Positions 11,668 through 22,832 of a DNA stretch of 64,000 bases are shown here, in pieces. Each line of letters opens with the position of its first letter. Within the stretch, counting starts at the first letter, position 1. The notes beneath the pieces were generated by a model. It had not been told where the DNA came from. It saw nothing but the letters and a program-made list of their open reading frames with translations, and did no database searches. Source of the DNA: Mixia osmundae IAM 14324 (taxonomy: Eukaryota; Basidiomycota; Mixiomycetes; Mixiales; Mixiaceae); contig NW_014575563.1 of assembly GCF_000708205.1 (NCBI RefSeq), forward strand, positions 1,874,068-1,938,067, in the 5' to 3' direction. Position numbers and translations under genes: made by a program.

Positions 11668-12555
11668 ATGGCGAAGAATATCTGGATAGCAGCTTCGGAT
11701 GGCGATCTCGATCGGGTCAAGGCAAGGCTCCTGACTGCACGTCTGGTCAAAGCGCTCACCCTACACGTGACGAACAGGAGCTCATAGAGGGTGGCACATC
11801 TGCCAATGCAAAGGACGAGAACAGCTACACGCCAATGCATGCAGCTGCTTCTTGGGGCCATCCTGACGTTTTAGATTATCTCATCTCCAAAGGCGGCGAC
11901 ATCAACCTCAGAGACGGCGATGGCGAGTAAGCTACCTCTTTGATTCATGTCGCAAGTCTCGTCGCTCATAGCTGACTGCAGAACGCCTCTGTTCGCTGTG
12001 GAGACCATAGCGATGGCCACAAAGGTCATCTCGCTCGGAGCGGATGCCTCCTTACGGAATGAACAAGGCAGAACAGTCAGCGCTCTGTGCGAGCAGAATG
12101 ACGTATGGCTGACGGGCATCCAGGCGGCCGCCTCGCTCGCAGAAGACTATTACCCTGTAGCACGATACGTCGCCAGCATAACAAAGGAAACGTTGCCCGT
12201 TACAGCAGCAGACAGCGACGAGGAGGAAGAGGAGAACGCCGGAGCAGGCACAAAGCGGAGCGCGCCGAGCAGAGATAGTGCTGCGCCGCTTTCGATTGAC
12301 TCTCTGCCTGCAGAGACGAGTGCACAGACTGACGCAGCCGCCGAGGATCTGATGGCCAAGATCAGAGACATCACCATTGCAGCAGAACGAGACGGATTCG
12401 ACCCTGAGGATCAGATACGCGAAGCCGTCAATGCCGCCGTTGCGCTCCAGATGAGGGAAGGTCAGAGGTTAGCCTACGAAGAGGCCATCTCGACCGGCCA
12501 ACTCTCTGCAGACGGGACCCCCAAGAAGATCAAAGTAGACACTCCCGGCAGATGA
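11668..12555 (+). CDS. Ankyrin-repeat protein (yeast YCR051W-like)
   Basis: A small ankyrin protein resembling the uncharacterised yeast YCR051W / S. pombe P1E11.10 family. It starts MAKNIWIAASDGDLDRVK and continues ELIEGGTSANAKDENSYTP, MHAAASWGHPDVLDYLI and SKGGDINLRDGDGETPLFA, about three repeats. A C-terminal half follows with an acidic stretch (DSDEEEEENAG) and a charged helix (PEDQIREAVNAAVALQMREGQ). The first intron appears to be 11722-11777 with a GC donor (AAG|GCAAGG), which preserves the ankyrin helix DRVKELIEGG; a GT donor six bases earlier would also stay in frame but delete two consensus residues. The second intron is 11927-11981 (GTAAGC...GCAG). Molecular function is unknown. Confidence 0.85.
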
Positions 12556-12701
12556 TGACAGACATGTACAGAATACAAAACGACAAAAAACAATTGATCA
12601 CCTGTGCCAATATTTGCCTGTTGTTCCCAAGGAGTGGCGATCTGATCCTCGTCTTGCGTGCGTGTCACTGACTGTCTTTGGCTGTACTTTGCGAAAAGAC
12701 A

Positions 12702-14200
12702 TCATAACTTGTCGAGAGGCACAGACTCTTTGTACTCTGCGTGAGGCTGCGCCGTGAGCGGCAACTTGCCCTTGCCTGTCGTCACCGTCGATGTCGTGCC
12801 AGGTGCTCCCGCTTTGGCATCGATCGCATCTACATCGAACCACGACTTTCGTGTCGTCTTTGTCCAATCAAACGGCGTGAAGCCTTCTTCGAACATGCGC
12901 ATGTCTGACGAGAGCGAATCGACATCCAGCTTGGGGTCTCTCTTGCGTGCTTTCAACGGATTGTCTTCCAGGAGCAACTCTTCTAATTCGTGGGTCGCAT
13001 CGAAATTGGCTCGTTTGGACTGTTCGGCCTGTCAGCGTCACCGACGACGGCTAGAGTATAAGCTTACGTCGGGTATAAAGGGCGCGGTCGCAGACTTGCT
13101 CTCGACTGCCTGCCAGTCAAAGTCGCGGAACCAAGGGTGTGCTTTCAGACCTTGCAGACCACCCATCGCTGCGCAGCCCAGTCGCTTGTTGATATCACGT
13201 TGCAGCAACTGGGATTGCTACACTTGAGCGCCTCGAGATGAGCTAGAGTGTCATGCTTACCCCACGGACACACGCGAGACCTTCTTGGCTGACAGCTTGA
13301 GGCGCCTCCGCCGGCACTCGCAACTCCTCCTCGAGGATAGAATTTGTCAAGCTCGTATTCGTCTTGCCCCTGTAGGGCCGTTTGCCGAAGAGCGTCTCCC
13401 ATGCCAGTATGCCAAGTGACCACCAATCAGGCGTGTAGGTATAGCCTTTCTTCGTGAGAACTTCGGGAGCTGTAGCGAGGCATTAGCCCATGCAGATCGA
13501 AAACGCGGGAAGGCCGAGTACCCATGTAGGCCATGCTGCCTGCTATGGATGTGAGAGCTCGCCGTTGTGAAAAGTGTACGGCGATGTTGAAGTCGGTCAA
13601 ATGAGCGTGCCCTCTTTCGTCGAGCAATATGTTATCTGGCTTGATGTCTCTGCATCGCGTCGTTATCAGACATTGACGTTAGCAGAGCGTGCCAGCGTGC
13701 GCACCGATGGACGATGCCTTTCTTGTGGAGGTAGTCTAGAGCGAGCGCAATCTCTGCCACGTAGAACTTGACAACGTCTTCGCGCATGCAGACCATTCTG
13801 TCGAGATGAAAGCGGAGGTCGCCTCCCAGCATGAGATCGAGTATCATGAACAGGTTCTCGTCATCCTGAAAGGCGTAACGCAGATTGCAAACAAAGGGCG
13901 AGTCGATCTCCTCGAGCAGACGACGTTCTTGTATGATGTTGGAGACCGAGTGCTGCTTCACGCATCGTGCTTTGTTGATGTACTTGAGCGCGTAAAGCGC
14001 CTTGGTTTGCTTGTGCTGTACTACTCTCACCTTGCCAAAGGCGCCCTTGCCGACTGCCCGGAGCAGGTAGAAGTGCCAGAGGTCGACCGGCCCATCGAAA
14101 TCGACCTCCTGCTCAGGGTAAACATGCTCAGCTCGCGCCCATCGTGTTCCGTCGTCCTTGGGCAGTCACGCACCTCTGGGCGGCAGCATAGGGCTCCCAT
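12702..14200 (-). CDS. YANK-type (STK32-like) AGC serine/threonine kinase
   Basis: The first exon encodes MGALCCRPE, a candidate N-myristoylation Gly2 followed by two Cys for palmitoylation, so membrane attachment is likely. After a GTGCGT...GCAG intron comes VDLWHFYLLRAVGKGAFGKV (glycine loop), then the VAIK-type lysine in YALKYINK. The catalytic loop HRDIKPDNILLDERGH is split by an intron. The magnesium site reads DFN (LTDFNIAVHF) instead of DFG, a hallmark of the YANK family, then SMAYM-APEVL and WWSLGILAWE. A C-terminal extension ends SVPLDKL at 12702. About seven exons are needed. Substrates are unknown. It lies upstream of nothing on the same strand except ALG6, 360 bp before it. Confidence 0.88.
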
Positions 14201-14560
14201 TAGATGACAGATGCACTGTCACGACGCTGGCAGAGTTCGCTGCTCGTTGCCATGCTGTAGACGGCAGTCTCTAGCTGAGAGTCTGTAGCAACAGGCGCGT
14301 CTTTCCTCGGCTGCCCTGTGGATCTTCTTCTGCGATCGACGCTGATCACACGGACTCTGTCCCAGACAATCTAGAAGTCAAGTCTTTGAAAGCACATCGT
14401 GACCAATTCATCGGATAGACTTCTGCGCCAGACGGCACAACCTTCATCCATCATTTGTAATTGGCGAAGTAGTCATGGCCTACACACGCTGAGCACACAT
14501 CATCGTACTGAAGCCACTTCTCAGGCACTGTTGACGCCGACGGGCAAGGATTGCATTCAG
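14201..14560. other. Tandem intergenic region, ALG6 3' end to YANK promoter
   Basis: The 360 bp lie between the ALG6 stop and the start codon of the YANK kinase, both reverse-strand genes. It should hold the ALG6 terminator and the kinase promoter. The forward frame 14399-14686 has no family similarity and overlaps ALG6 antisense. Confidence 0.4.
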
Positions 14561-17500
14561 CTACCCCAACAGATCATGACGCGCGGAGCGATGGCGCGCC
14601 TCGTCATCGGTCTGCAGTACAGGCGCTGTTTGTCTCCTGTGCGCACGATGCGCACCTTCCCAGTCGGTCTGCGCGCCGCCGTTTGAGTCCCTCGCGCGTC
14701 TGGATGGCCGAAGGACTTGCGAGACACTCGTCACTGCGCTCATATTGCTGTCTTTCCTTCGTCTTCTGCTTCCATTCGTCGGCTGTTGCGAGTCACTCAC
14801 AAATCCGGCACTGGATGTAAACGAGGTTCGCTGCTTTAATCTCGGCAAAACGCCCGATTGTGAATAGTCGTGGTCCGCTCGAAGCGGACCGTACGTCTGC
14901 GACTTTGACAGACGCGAAGAGATTGAGGCTGAAGATCGAAGTCCTGTAATACGAGGCAAGGACACATGATTGCCAGACGGGGAAGCAACCCTGCTAGGCG
15001 GTACAGACGCCGAGACATTGCTCATACCGATGATAGCCCAGCTTTCTTCAACCTGTCGCTTGATGCCCCATAGCCACGATAACCCGAAAATGGCTGCCGA
15101 TAGCGTGAGATTGAGGACTGGGTATAGATCTGGCAAGTGCGCCGGAGCAGGCGCGATGAGCTCGAGCACGTGCATAGCAAGAATGCATGAATATGTCACC
15201 TGTCCGCAAGCGTCAGTAGAGAAACAGACGAAGCAGTGAGCTTCGTACCAACGTGAGCGCTTTGAGGAATGAGCTGGGCATGCGCAGTGGATCGTGACCG
15301 ATCACGCGATTCCAGAGAAGCGTCAAGGCGACGTATTGCACGCCGAGACCGTCACGCTTCAACAAGGGCCACATGCTACCTGTAGATGAGTACGGGTGGT
15401 AGCAACAGGCAGACAACTCACCTGAACACGCCCACATTGTTGAGCAATGCTGCCCAGTCCCAGTCGTTGCCGCTTTGTCCTGGCTCACTGCCCGCCATAA
15501 GGAGTGTGATCGGCAGTAGTGGCAGTAGTATGCTCTTCTCGTGCACCTGGAAAGAGAAAAGGAAGAATGACATGGAAGAGACGAAAAGCGAGTGCGTCAG
15601 AAGTTTGAGTGTAGGTGGCAAACTCTTCTGGATCTTCGTAACGGGCGCCTCTACTTGCATCTGCCTCTTGTGGCTGTAGCTCGTATACAGAACGATGAAG
15701 GCGCTCGGCAAGAGCGCCAGGAGTGTTGCGACGAGCGCAAGACGAGCGAGGACGGGTATACTAGCGAGCTGACGTAGCTTGATGACAACATTGAGACCGC
15801 ACCAAAAGTTGGCCACCTTGTCCTCGAACAGGCCGCGCTGGAACGGAAAGATGCGATGCAGTGTTTGTAGAAGTTGTGCAGTGGATGAGAGAAAAGGCGC
15901 AAAGACAAGCGCAAGCGATCCTACGCCGACAATGGCGAGGTTCAGAAATAGATTGACGCTATGTTCGATGGTCAGCCGCGCCAAACGCATTTGGTGAGGT
16001 GCCGCACCCATGATGGCCTTGAAGCCAGACGCATTTGCCCAGTAAAAAAAAGAACCTGATCTGTCATCAGCTTGTGAAGCTTGCCCGAAAATGCACCACT
16101 TGCATGGCGGGCGCAAAGTAAAGTGCCATCTGCTTGAAACCGAGGGCGCCGACGAAGAGAATGGCTGCCAAGAGATCGTTGCCGCGATGTAGCAATGCGA
16201 AAGCTGCCACGGCGAGGCCAAGCATGACCGAATTATATCTAGGTGCTCCATTAGCTCTGCCTACTTGCAGACAACGAAGACTGACTGGAAATGTCCATTG
16301 TCGATCAGGATGAGCGCAGGCTGGAACAGAATCGTCATGAGGGCCACAGCCTGAGTTCTTCCACTGCGTCTTGATCGACTGGAACCGCCTCGTTTGCCGC
16401 CAAGGGTCACTGCGAGATAGAGCAGCACTGCTGGGACGTAGATGAGGAAGTCCATGAAGATGACGCTCAATCGTAGGAACAGCTTCGTGTCATCTTCGCT
16501 CGCTACTTGCGCATCGGGCAATGTGCGAAGGGCTACCCAGGCTGGGTTGCCGAGATGATGTGCAAAGGCGCCGAAGAGCCAGGATAGATAGGCAGTGAGG
16601 GGAGGATAGTCGAGACCCCAGTATTCGAGCCGGTGGAAGTACCATTCGCTCGGCGGCAGGTGATAAGTGACTGCCATCCAGTGGCGCTGTGCTTCCAAGT
16701 CGCCATACATTGGCGCGACAACATAGCCTGCGCGCAAATCAGGTGAATGCGCATGACCCTTTGTTGGTGAAGTATACCTGAGTAAGGGCCAAGGCTGACG
16801 GTCGCTCGGATGATGAAAGAAGCGAGAAGTACGCTGGGCACGAGTAGCTGCTTCTTGCCCGATTTTGACATCCACCGTGCAAAGCGTTTGGCGAGACTGT
16901 CGTGAGCATACGCGATCCCTCTTGCTGTCGCATCCTGAGCATCGATCCCCGCTAAAACGGACGCTATCGAAGTATGTCTGCTTGGATCATGGTCGGCTTG
17001 ATACTGCAGGCGGCCCTTTGAAGGTGTTGGCTGGTGAGAGAAGACCGAGCTCGAGACGCTGACGACGCTGGAAGGCGAACGAGGAACGTGGGCCTTGCGC
17101 GCATGCTCCCCTCTATACTGGTTGCGCTGCTGTGTCGACAGGTCCGGTAGACGTGCAAGTTGAGTGGCTGTCAACGATCGTGGCAAAGATGTATCGGGTC
17201 TTTGACGAGACGAAGTACTTCTATAAGCGCTGCTCACAGAGAGACGTCGCATGCCATCCGTCTCCTGTCTGCTTGAGCGCGGAGGCCCGTCATCTAGCTC
17301 GAAGCCTGCCTCGCTGCCGACTCTATGACGGTTTGTCGACGCGGTAGTCTGGCGCGAACGGACAGAGCTAGGCCCGTCTCGAACGCGACGCGAGCTGGAG
17401 CCGAGCTGAGAGAGTCTGTCTGTCGACTCTTGCCTCGCTCTTGCCAAGCTAGCAATCTCTGACTGAAGTGCTAGGTCATAAGGCGGGGGAAGTGACTCCC

Positions 17501-17774
17501 TGCTCAGTCGCGGCTCGTCCATACGGGATCTGTGCACCTCTGAAGACAGTCTCGGGAAGCCTATGAGCTCGTCATCGTCACGAGTCTCTGACCGGGCGCT
17601 GTCTCGCTTGTCGGTCAGGGTGCGCGTACTCGAACTGACCGGCAACTTCGGTCTCGGCTCTGTTGCGCTAGGCGACTTGTCCTGGTCCGAAGTCGGGTCA
17701 TTCGAGACGAGCCACGATGATGAGCTGGACGTCATTGGCCGGACTGGCTGTGGCGCTACGAGCAGAGGCTCCAT
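14561..17774 (-). CDS. ALG6: Dolichyl-P-Glc:Man9GlcNAc2-PP-dolichol alpha-1,3-glucosyltransferase
   Basis: ALG6 adds the first glucose to the lipid-linked oligosaccharide in the ER. Core signatures are clear: MYGDLEAQRHWMAVTYHLP, SEWYFHRLEYWGLDYPPLTAY, IDNGHFQ, FPFQRGLFEDKVANFWC and SFQVHEKSILLPLLP, plus many membrane segments. The start is Met 17774 (MEPLLVAPQPVRP), since a longer N-terminus would run into the importin gene. Two features are unusual. About 300 Ser/Arg/Pro-rich, probably disordered residues precede the first membrane segment (KKQLLVPSVLLASFIIRATVSLGPY). A cytosolic tail of roughly 150 residues follows the last one; its true end is uncertain because a GTGAGT donor lies within it. 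The intron near 16733-16777 separates LGPYSG from YVVAPMYGD. Confidence 0.9.
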
Positions 17775-17889
17775 GCCTGGCGCACCACCACGAGGCGCCC
17801 GCCGGTTTGTCGACAAACGCGTCTCCCAAAATTTTGGGCGACTGGCCTTGTCCTGCCAGACGGTGCTGCTCGCCTGCGGCCGTCGCAAC

Positions 17890-20800
17890 ATGGACGCCCA
17901 ATCGCTCAAAGCGTTGTTCGATGCCTCCTTTCATCTCGATCCCAATGTCCGGTAAGTGCGAACTGGTTTCAGCTTATAACAGCAAATTGACGGCAGCGGC
18001 GCATACTCGCAGAATGGCAGCAGAACTCGAGCTCAGGAAGGCAAGCCACGAGCTCAATATGCTAAGCTGGCACGATGACAGCTTGCGTTGTAGGTCGAGG
18101 GCGCAGAGGGGATGGTGTCCGCCGTTCTGCAGCTTCTGAGCTCGCCCGATGTACCGTTTCCAACTCAACAGGCGGCCAGCGTTTATCTCAAGAATCGACT
18201 GGCACGGTCATGGTCTACCGACGTGATACTGCAGACAGACAAGCCTCATCAAGTGCCGATACCCGAATCCGACAGGCTCGCGCTGAAACGCAACCTGCTT
18301 CACGTCCTCGTCTCTGTCATTCGTTCCGGCACGGGATCCAGCGTCAAGACTCAGCTACAAGCAGCGCTAGGCACAGTCGTCGACTCTGACTTTCCAGAGC
18401 AATGGCCAGACCTATCACAGCAAGTCTTGGAAGCCTTACAGAGCCACGACCTCGCCAGAATCGAAGCCGCTCTCCTCGTACTCGTCCAGATCCACAAGCT
18501 CTATCGATTCTCAAGGTCGAAGAGAGCCGTACCAGATGGCGTCATGGCTGCTTGCGCCGGCCTGCTGTGTAGCATGGGAAATGAGATACTCGCCTCTGCA
18601 CCTTCGCCTGCCTGTCCGCCAGAGGCAGGCCAACTCCTCTATCTCATCTTCAAGGTCTACTCGCTCTCGATACGCGTCGAAATATCGACAACCCAACAGG
18701 CCGACGAAAGCATAGTACCCTGGGGAAAACTCATGCTCGCTGTCGTCGCCAGACCGCTCGATCCTGCGGCAGTGCCGGATGATTTGGACGACCGAGAGCG
18801 CTTTTCATGGTGGCGCGCAAAGAAATGGGCTTACCGCAATGTGAGTGTCTGCTCTCAACCAGTTGGGGGACGCTCACTCTCGGTCCGCTAGCTCAACGCC
18901 CTCTTCGTATCGTTCGGCTGCTTGTCTCACTTGCGGCCGGATCGCATACACTACAAGCCGTTTGCGAAGCACTTTCAATCGACTTTTGCGCCAGAGATAC
19001 TGCGACTATACCTTGTGTGCGTCTCATAGCCAAGCTGGAGGTCAGATGCTCAACGTCGATGCTGGACAGCCAAATCGAACATGCCTGCAGCGGCACACAG
19101 TGGCTCTCCGAGCGATGCCGCAGGCTCAGCCTGGAATTCCTGACTAATTGGTGAGGGCCCTTTGTGCATGCGAACGAATAGCATGCTAAATCCGGAGCGA
19201 GAAGTATCAAACCCAAGGACATGTGGGCGCTATTGAGGCCTCATGTCGATGCCATCGTCGCTGGCTTCGTCTTTCCGACCGTTTGCATGTCCGACGACGA
19301 GATCTTACAATTCGATGAGGATCCTGTAGAGTTTGCCAAAACACATTATGGCTGTAAGAACATGCTGTGCATTGCGAATTTGACTGACATCGACTGGCAG
19401 CTTTTGTCGAAGACTACTTTCGTTCGCCAGCATCTGCAGCATCAGACTTTATCGAGTCTCTGGTCTCCGAACGTCCAAAGTCGACGCTGGGTGGCCTACT
19501 CAGTTTCATCAACAGTGTAGTAACTCAATATCCAGCCAAATACGAAGCACGCCAGAAAGACGGTGCTCTGCGAATGATGCTCTCTCTCGTGCCATTTATC
19601 CTCAAGAGCGAGGCATACAAGCTCCAGCTCGAGCCCTTCTTCGTCAACTACATCATACCCGAATTCGACAGCGGGCAAGGATACCTACGCGCTCGCGCGT
19701 GCGAGTTAGCTGAGGCTTGCGAGCGACTGGATCTGCCCTGGAAAAACCTAGACGTATGTCGCTCGACACAAAGCATTGACAGAGCTCACTCGGCCCCGCA
19801 GGACTTGCAAAAGCTCTTTGCTTGTATCTCGAAAGCCATGAGCGATCCAGCCCTTCCGACGCGAGTCCAGGCCGCTATTGCTCTCCCGGAGCTGATTCGA
19901 TACGACACGATTCGAGACGTCATTGCGCCTCAGATAGGGCCCCTCATGCAGCGTATGTGCGACTCGTCCTCAATAAGGACCGATCTTGATATCCAGTCGT
20001 GCAGAATTACTAGACATGCAATCCGCGCTCGAGCATGACGCGCTCACGGAGACCTCCCGCCAACTCGTTGCCAACTTCTCAGACGAACTGATACCGTTTG
20101 CCGCCGAGCTCACGGGCCAATTGGTGCATTCTACGCCTCTCTTTGCTGTCACATAGCTGACATACTGCGCAGACGCTATCTCTGACGCGAATATTACAGG
20201 AGAACTACGAAGCCGAAGAGCGCGCCAAAGCAGGCACGATGGACGATAGCGAGGCGCAGGCGACCGACGATCGCACCATCACTGCTATTGGACTCATCAA
20301 GACCATCCTACAGCTTGCGAGTTCAGTGGAATCGTCACCGGAATTGCTCGGCCAGGTGGAAGAGCGTGTCATGCCCGCCCTGGCATTCATACTGCAGCAT
20401 TCGCTATTTGGTCAGCTGTCCTGCGACTGCAATCTTGCTGGAACTGACTCGTGCCATCAGAGCTCTACGACGATGCATTTGAGCTGATCGACGCGCTAAC
20501 ATATCATCGCAAGATGATCTCCGAGCCAATGTGGAAGCTCTTCGAGCTAACCCATCGAACTTTCAGCGAAGATGGCATCGATTTCCTCGACGATATGATG
20601 CCCAGTCTCGACAACTTCATCGCAGTGGGGAGAGAAGCTTTGGGGCAGCACGCCGAGCATAAGGCCATGCTACTCGATATGTTGACGACGGTGATGACGA
20701 GCGATCGTCTGGGCGCAGAGGATCGCGCATCAGCTTGCAAGCTCGCAGAGACTGCCTTCCTCAATCTCAATGGCCACTTCGACGAGGGCCTGGCGCCCCT

Positions 20801-21693
20801 TATTGGCTTAGCGATGCAAGCTCTGCGGCGGCAGGACCCCAAAGCAGATCCGGTCATCTCTGACCGACAGAAGCTACACTGTATCACACTCATCATCTGC
20901 GCAATCAACTACGATACGGCCAAAGCGCTCGCTGTGCTGGCGCAGAGCGACAGCGTCTGGCCGTTCTTTTCGATCTGGTTTGCAAATCTAGAAGAGCTCG
21001 TGCGCGTCTTCGATCGCAAGCTGGGCATTGCTGCGATTTGTAATCTCTTGCAAGCGTTACCCAGCCTGCCTGATCTTGCGAGTGCGGCCCCACAGCTCCT
21101 CGCAGGATGTGTCACCATCTTTGCCGGCCTTCCGACGTCTATCAAGAGTATGTTGCTGCTCGATGATGAGCTGGTCCGGGCTGACAAGAAACGCAGGCCG
21201 CGTAGAGCTTGATCAGGCATTCGAGGTCGACTCGGACGACGAAGATGGAGCGGATGATGCAGAGGGCGATAGCGCCGAACCTGATGATCGCGACGATGAG
21301 GATGCAGACGATGGGACGGGCGCAGGAGGAATAGATAGCGAGCTGGACGAAGATGAAGAAGAGGACGACGAGGAGGATGATGACGATCTCGAGTCAACGT
21401 GGTCCGAGGAAGTGATGTATGCGACGCCGATGGACGATTTTGACTCGTATCGTCACTTTGCAAGCGTGCTGTCTCGTCAGTCTTGCTGCATTGTCCGGGT
21501 GATCAGACTGACTGTGTATGCAGAGCTCGAGTCGGCAAACCCAGAGATCTACGCAGCTGCAACACGCTCACTCACCGTCGCTCAACAATCCGAGCTGGCC
21601 AAGATAGCCCATCAAGCGAGTCACGGAGGAGAAGCCAAGCTGGTCAGCGAGACCGAGGCTGCAGAAAACAAGGCAGCCGCAAGCGCGACATGA
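17890..21693 (+). CDS. Importin-7/8 type karyopherin (Sxm1/Nmd5-like)
   Basis: A nuclear import receptor of the importin-beta superfamily. It begins MDAQSLKALFDASFHLDPNV joined by an intron to RMAAELELRKASHELNML, the importin N-terminal domain. It continues with QQAASVYLKNRLARSW, DSDFPEQWPDLSQQVLEAL, and KKWAYRNLNALFVSFG with KPFAKHFQSTFAPEIL. Helical repeats follow over multiple exons. Near the C-terminus is a strongly acidic loop (DEDGADDAEGDSAE ... DEEEDDEEDDDD), typical of importin-7/8, before LESANPEIYAAATRSL. At least eight short introns are needed. It could be either Sxm1 or Nmd5; basidiomycetes may have one ancestral copy. The start lies 116 bp from that of the divergent ALG6 gene. 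Confidence 0.88.
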
Positions 21694-21735
21694 GTGCAAA
21701 TGCATTCTGTTGTTGGCCGTCCGGAACGCGCCAAT

Positions 21736-22461
21736 CTACTCGAGCTTGATGTCGACCTCCTGCATGCCGTCAAGTGAGCGCGATCAGACAAGCCAAACGA
21801 TGAGCGCACGATGTTGCCTCGCGTCGCTCGCGAGTATGGGCAGAGCTCGTGAGCCTTCTTGAGGAGCTCTTCAGCGCCCGAGCGGTCGAGACCGGACCCT
21901 TCGAGTGAATCAAATGGTATGCGCAGAGTGGCAGCAATCTTGAAGCCACCAGAATTGTCAGTCGGGCTTCCTATCGAAACGTCCGCCATGGCGGTAACAG
22001 TGGGCGGGAGTTTGGCCCTGTCGAGACTTCAGATACAAGCACATTCGAGCCGGGAAGAGCCGTACTTGAGCTGTCCGGCAGCAAGTCCCATGGCTCCGAT
22101 GAAGCAAGCGGAGTATGTCGAAGCAAAGAGAGCCTCTGGATTGCTCTTCTGCCCTCCCATCACCAGCATTAGCTCATAGGCGCCGACGTGTCATCAAGCT
22201 CAAACTCGCCGAATGATCATCTTTGCCTCCTAGGCCCTGTTACGAGGTGTCGATGAGCTCCTAGAACAAGGACGGGGCGAATCTACTCGCCTTGGGCGTT
22301 CCCAGAGTAAGCTCCGGGATGCCCGCCTCGGGTGCAGACGTCTTGCCCTGTCTGCCACCGGTCGACGTGGCATGAGCTGTATAGACGGGCTTGATGCTCG
22401 AGTATGCTCGTCGGCCCGTGCTGGCGCTCTGTGTAGCCGTGCGGAGAGTCGTGCGCAACAT
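21736..22461 (-). CDS. Ohr/OsmC-family organic hydroperoxide reductase, mitochondrial form
   Basis: A thiol peroxidase of bacterial Ohr type. Exons 22291-22461, 22210-22236, 22066-22148, 21810-22017 and 21736-21759 sum to 513 nt (170 aa). Both catalytic cysteines are present, in [11 protein letters not shown] and [13 protein letters not shown], and the C-terminus is EVDIKLE. The N-terminus ([11 protein letters not shown] ... RRAYSS) looks like a mitochondrial presequence, followed by [15 protein letters not shown]. The second exon is only 27 nt (GLGGKDDHS), fills the Gly-rich loop expected before NPEALFA, and is flanked on both sides by introns with GC donors (GCGAGT). The family is bacterial in origin, so an old transfer or organelle-derived gene is plausible. 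Its stop is 42 bp from the importin stop. Confidence 0.87.
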
Positions 22462-22832
22462 GGTCTGCAGTTTGGTAGATGAGGCAGGAAGGGTGCTCGG
22501 CAATTCCAAGCACTATCTCGGCTGTAGAAGCTCAGTCAAAGCGATGAGCTCATCCACGCGCGGACAGCACGACGCGGGGTGGCAGCGCCGGCAGCGACTC
22601 GAGCACTGCCAAGGCCAGCGACTCGGACAGAAGCCATCAGCATCATCTCCTGATCAGATCAGCTTGAGCGAGCGCTCCCGAGCCTGCCAGCACCGGCTTG
22701 ACAGCGCTGTTCCTGTCAAGACCTCTTCGTAGAGCGGGTGGGCATATACACCGTCGCTGCCTACGCTACGCTCTGCCATCAGTACACCGGCCGTCTGCTT
22801 GTCACTCTGTACGCACAATCACTACCCCCATC
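22462..22832. promoter_or_regulatory. Divergent promoter region, Ohr / glycerol kinase
   Basis: The 371 bp between the start codons of the Ohr peroxidase and the glycerol kinase gene should hold both promoters. No coding frame with family similarity is seen; the forward frame 22391-22732 is antisense to the Ohr first exon. No specific binding site was recognised. Confidence 0.4.

Noticed and set aside
20909-21463. 184-codon reverse open frame rich in Arg, Pro and His
   Set aside because: It is the antisense of the acidic loop and C-terminal repeats of the importin gene; its composition mirrors the Asp/Glu codons.
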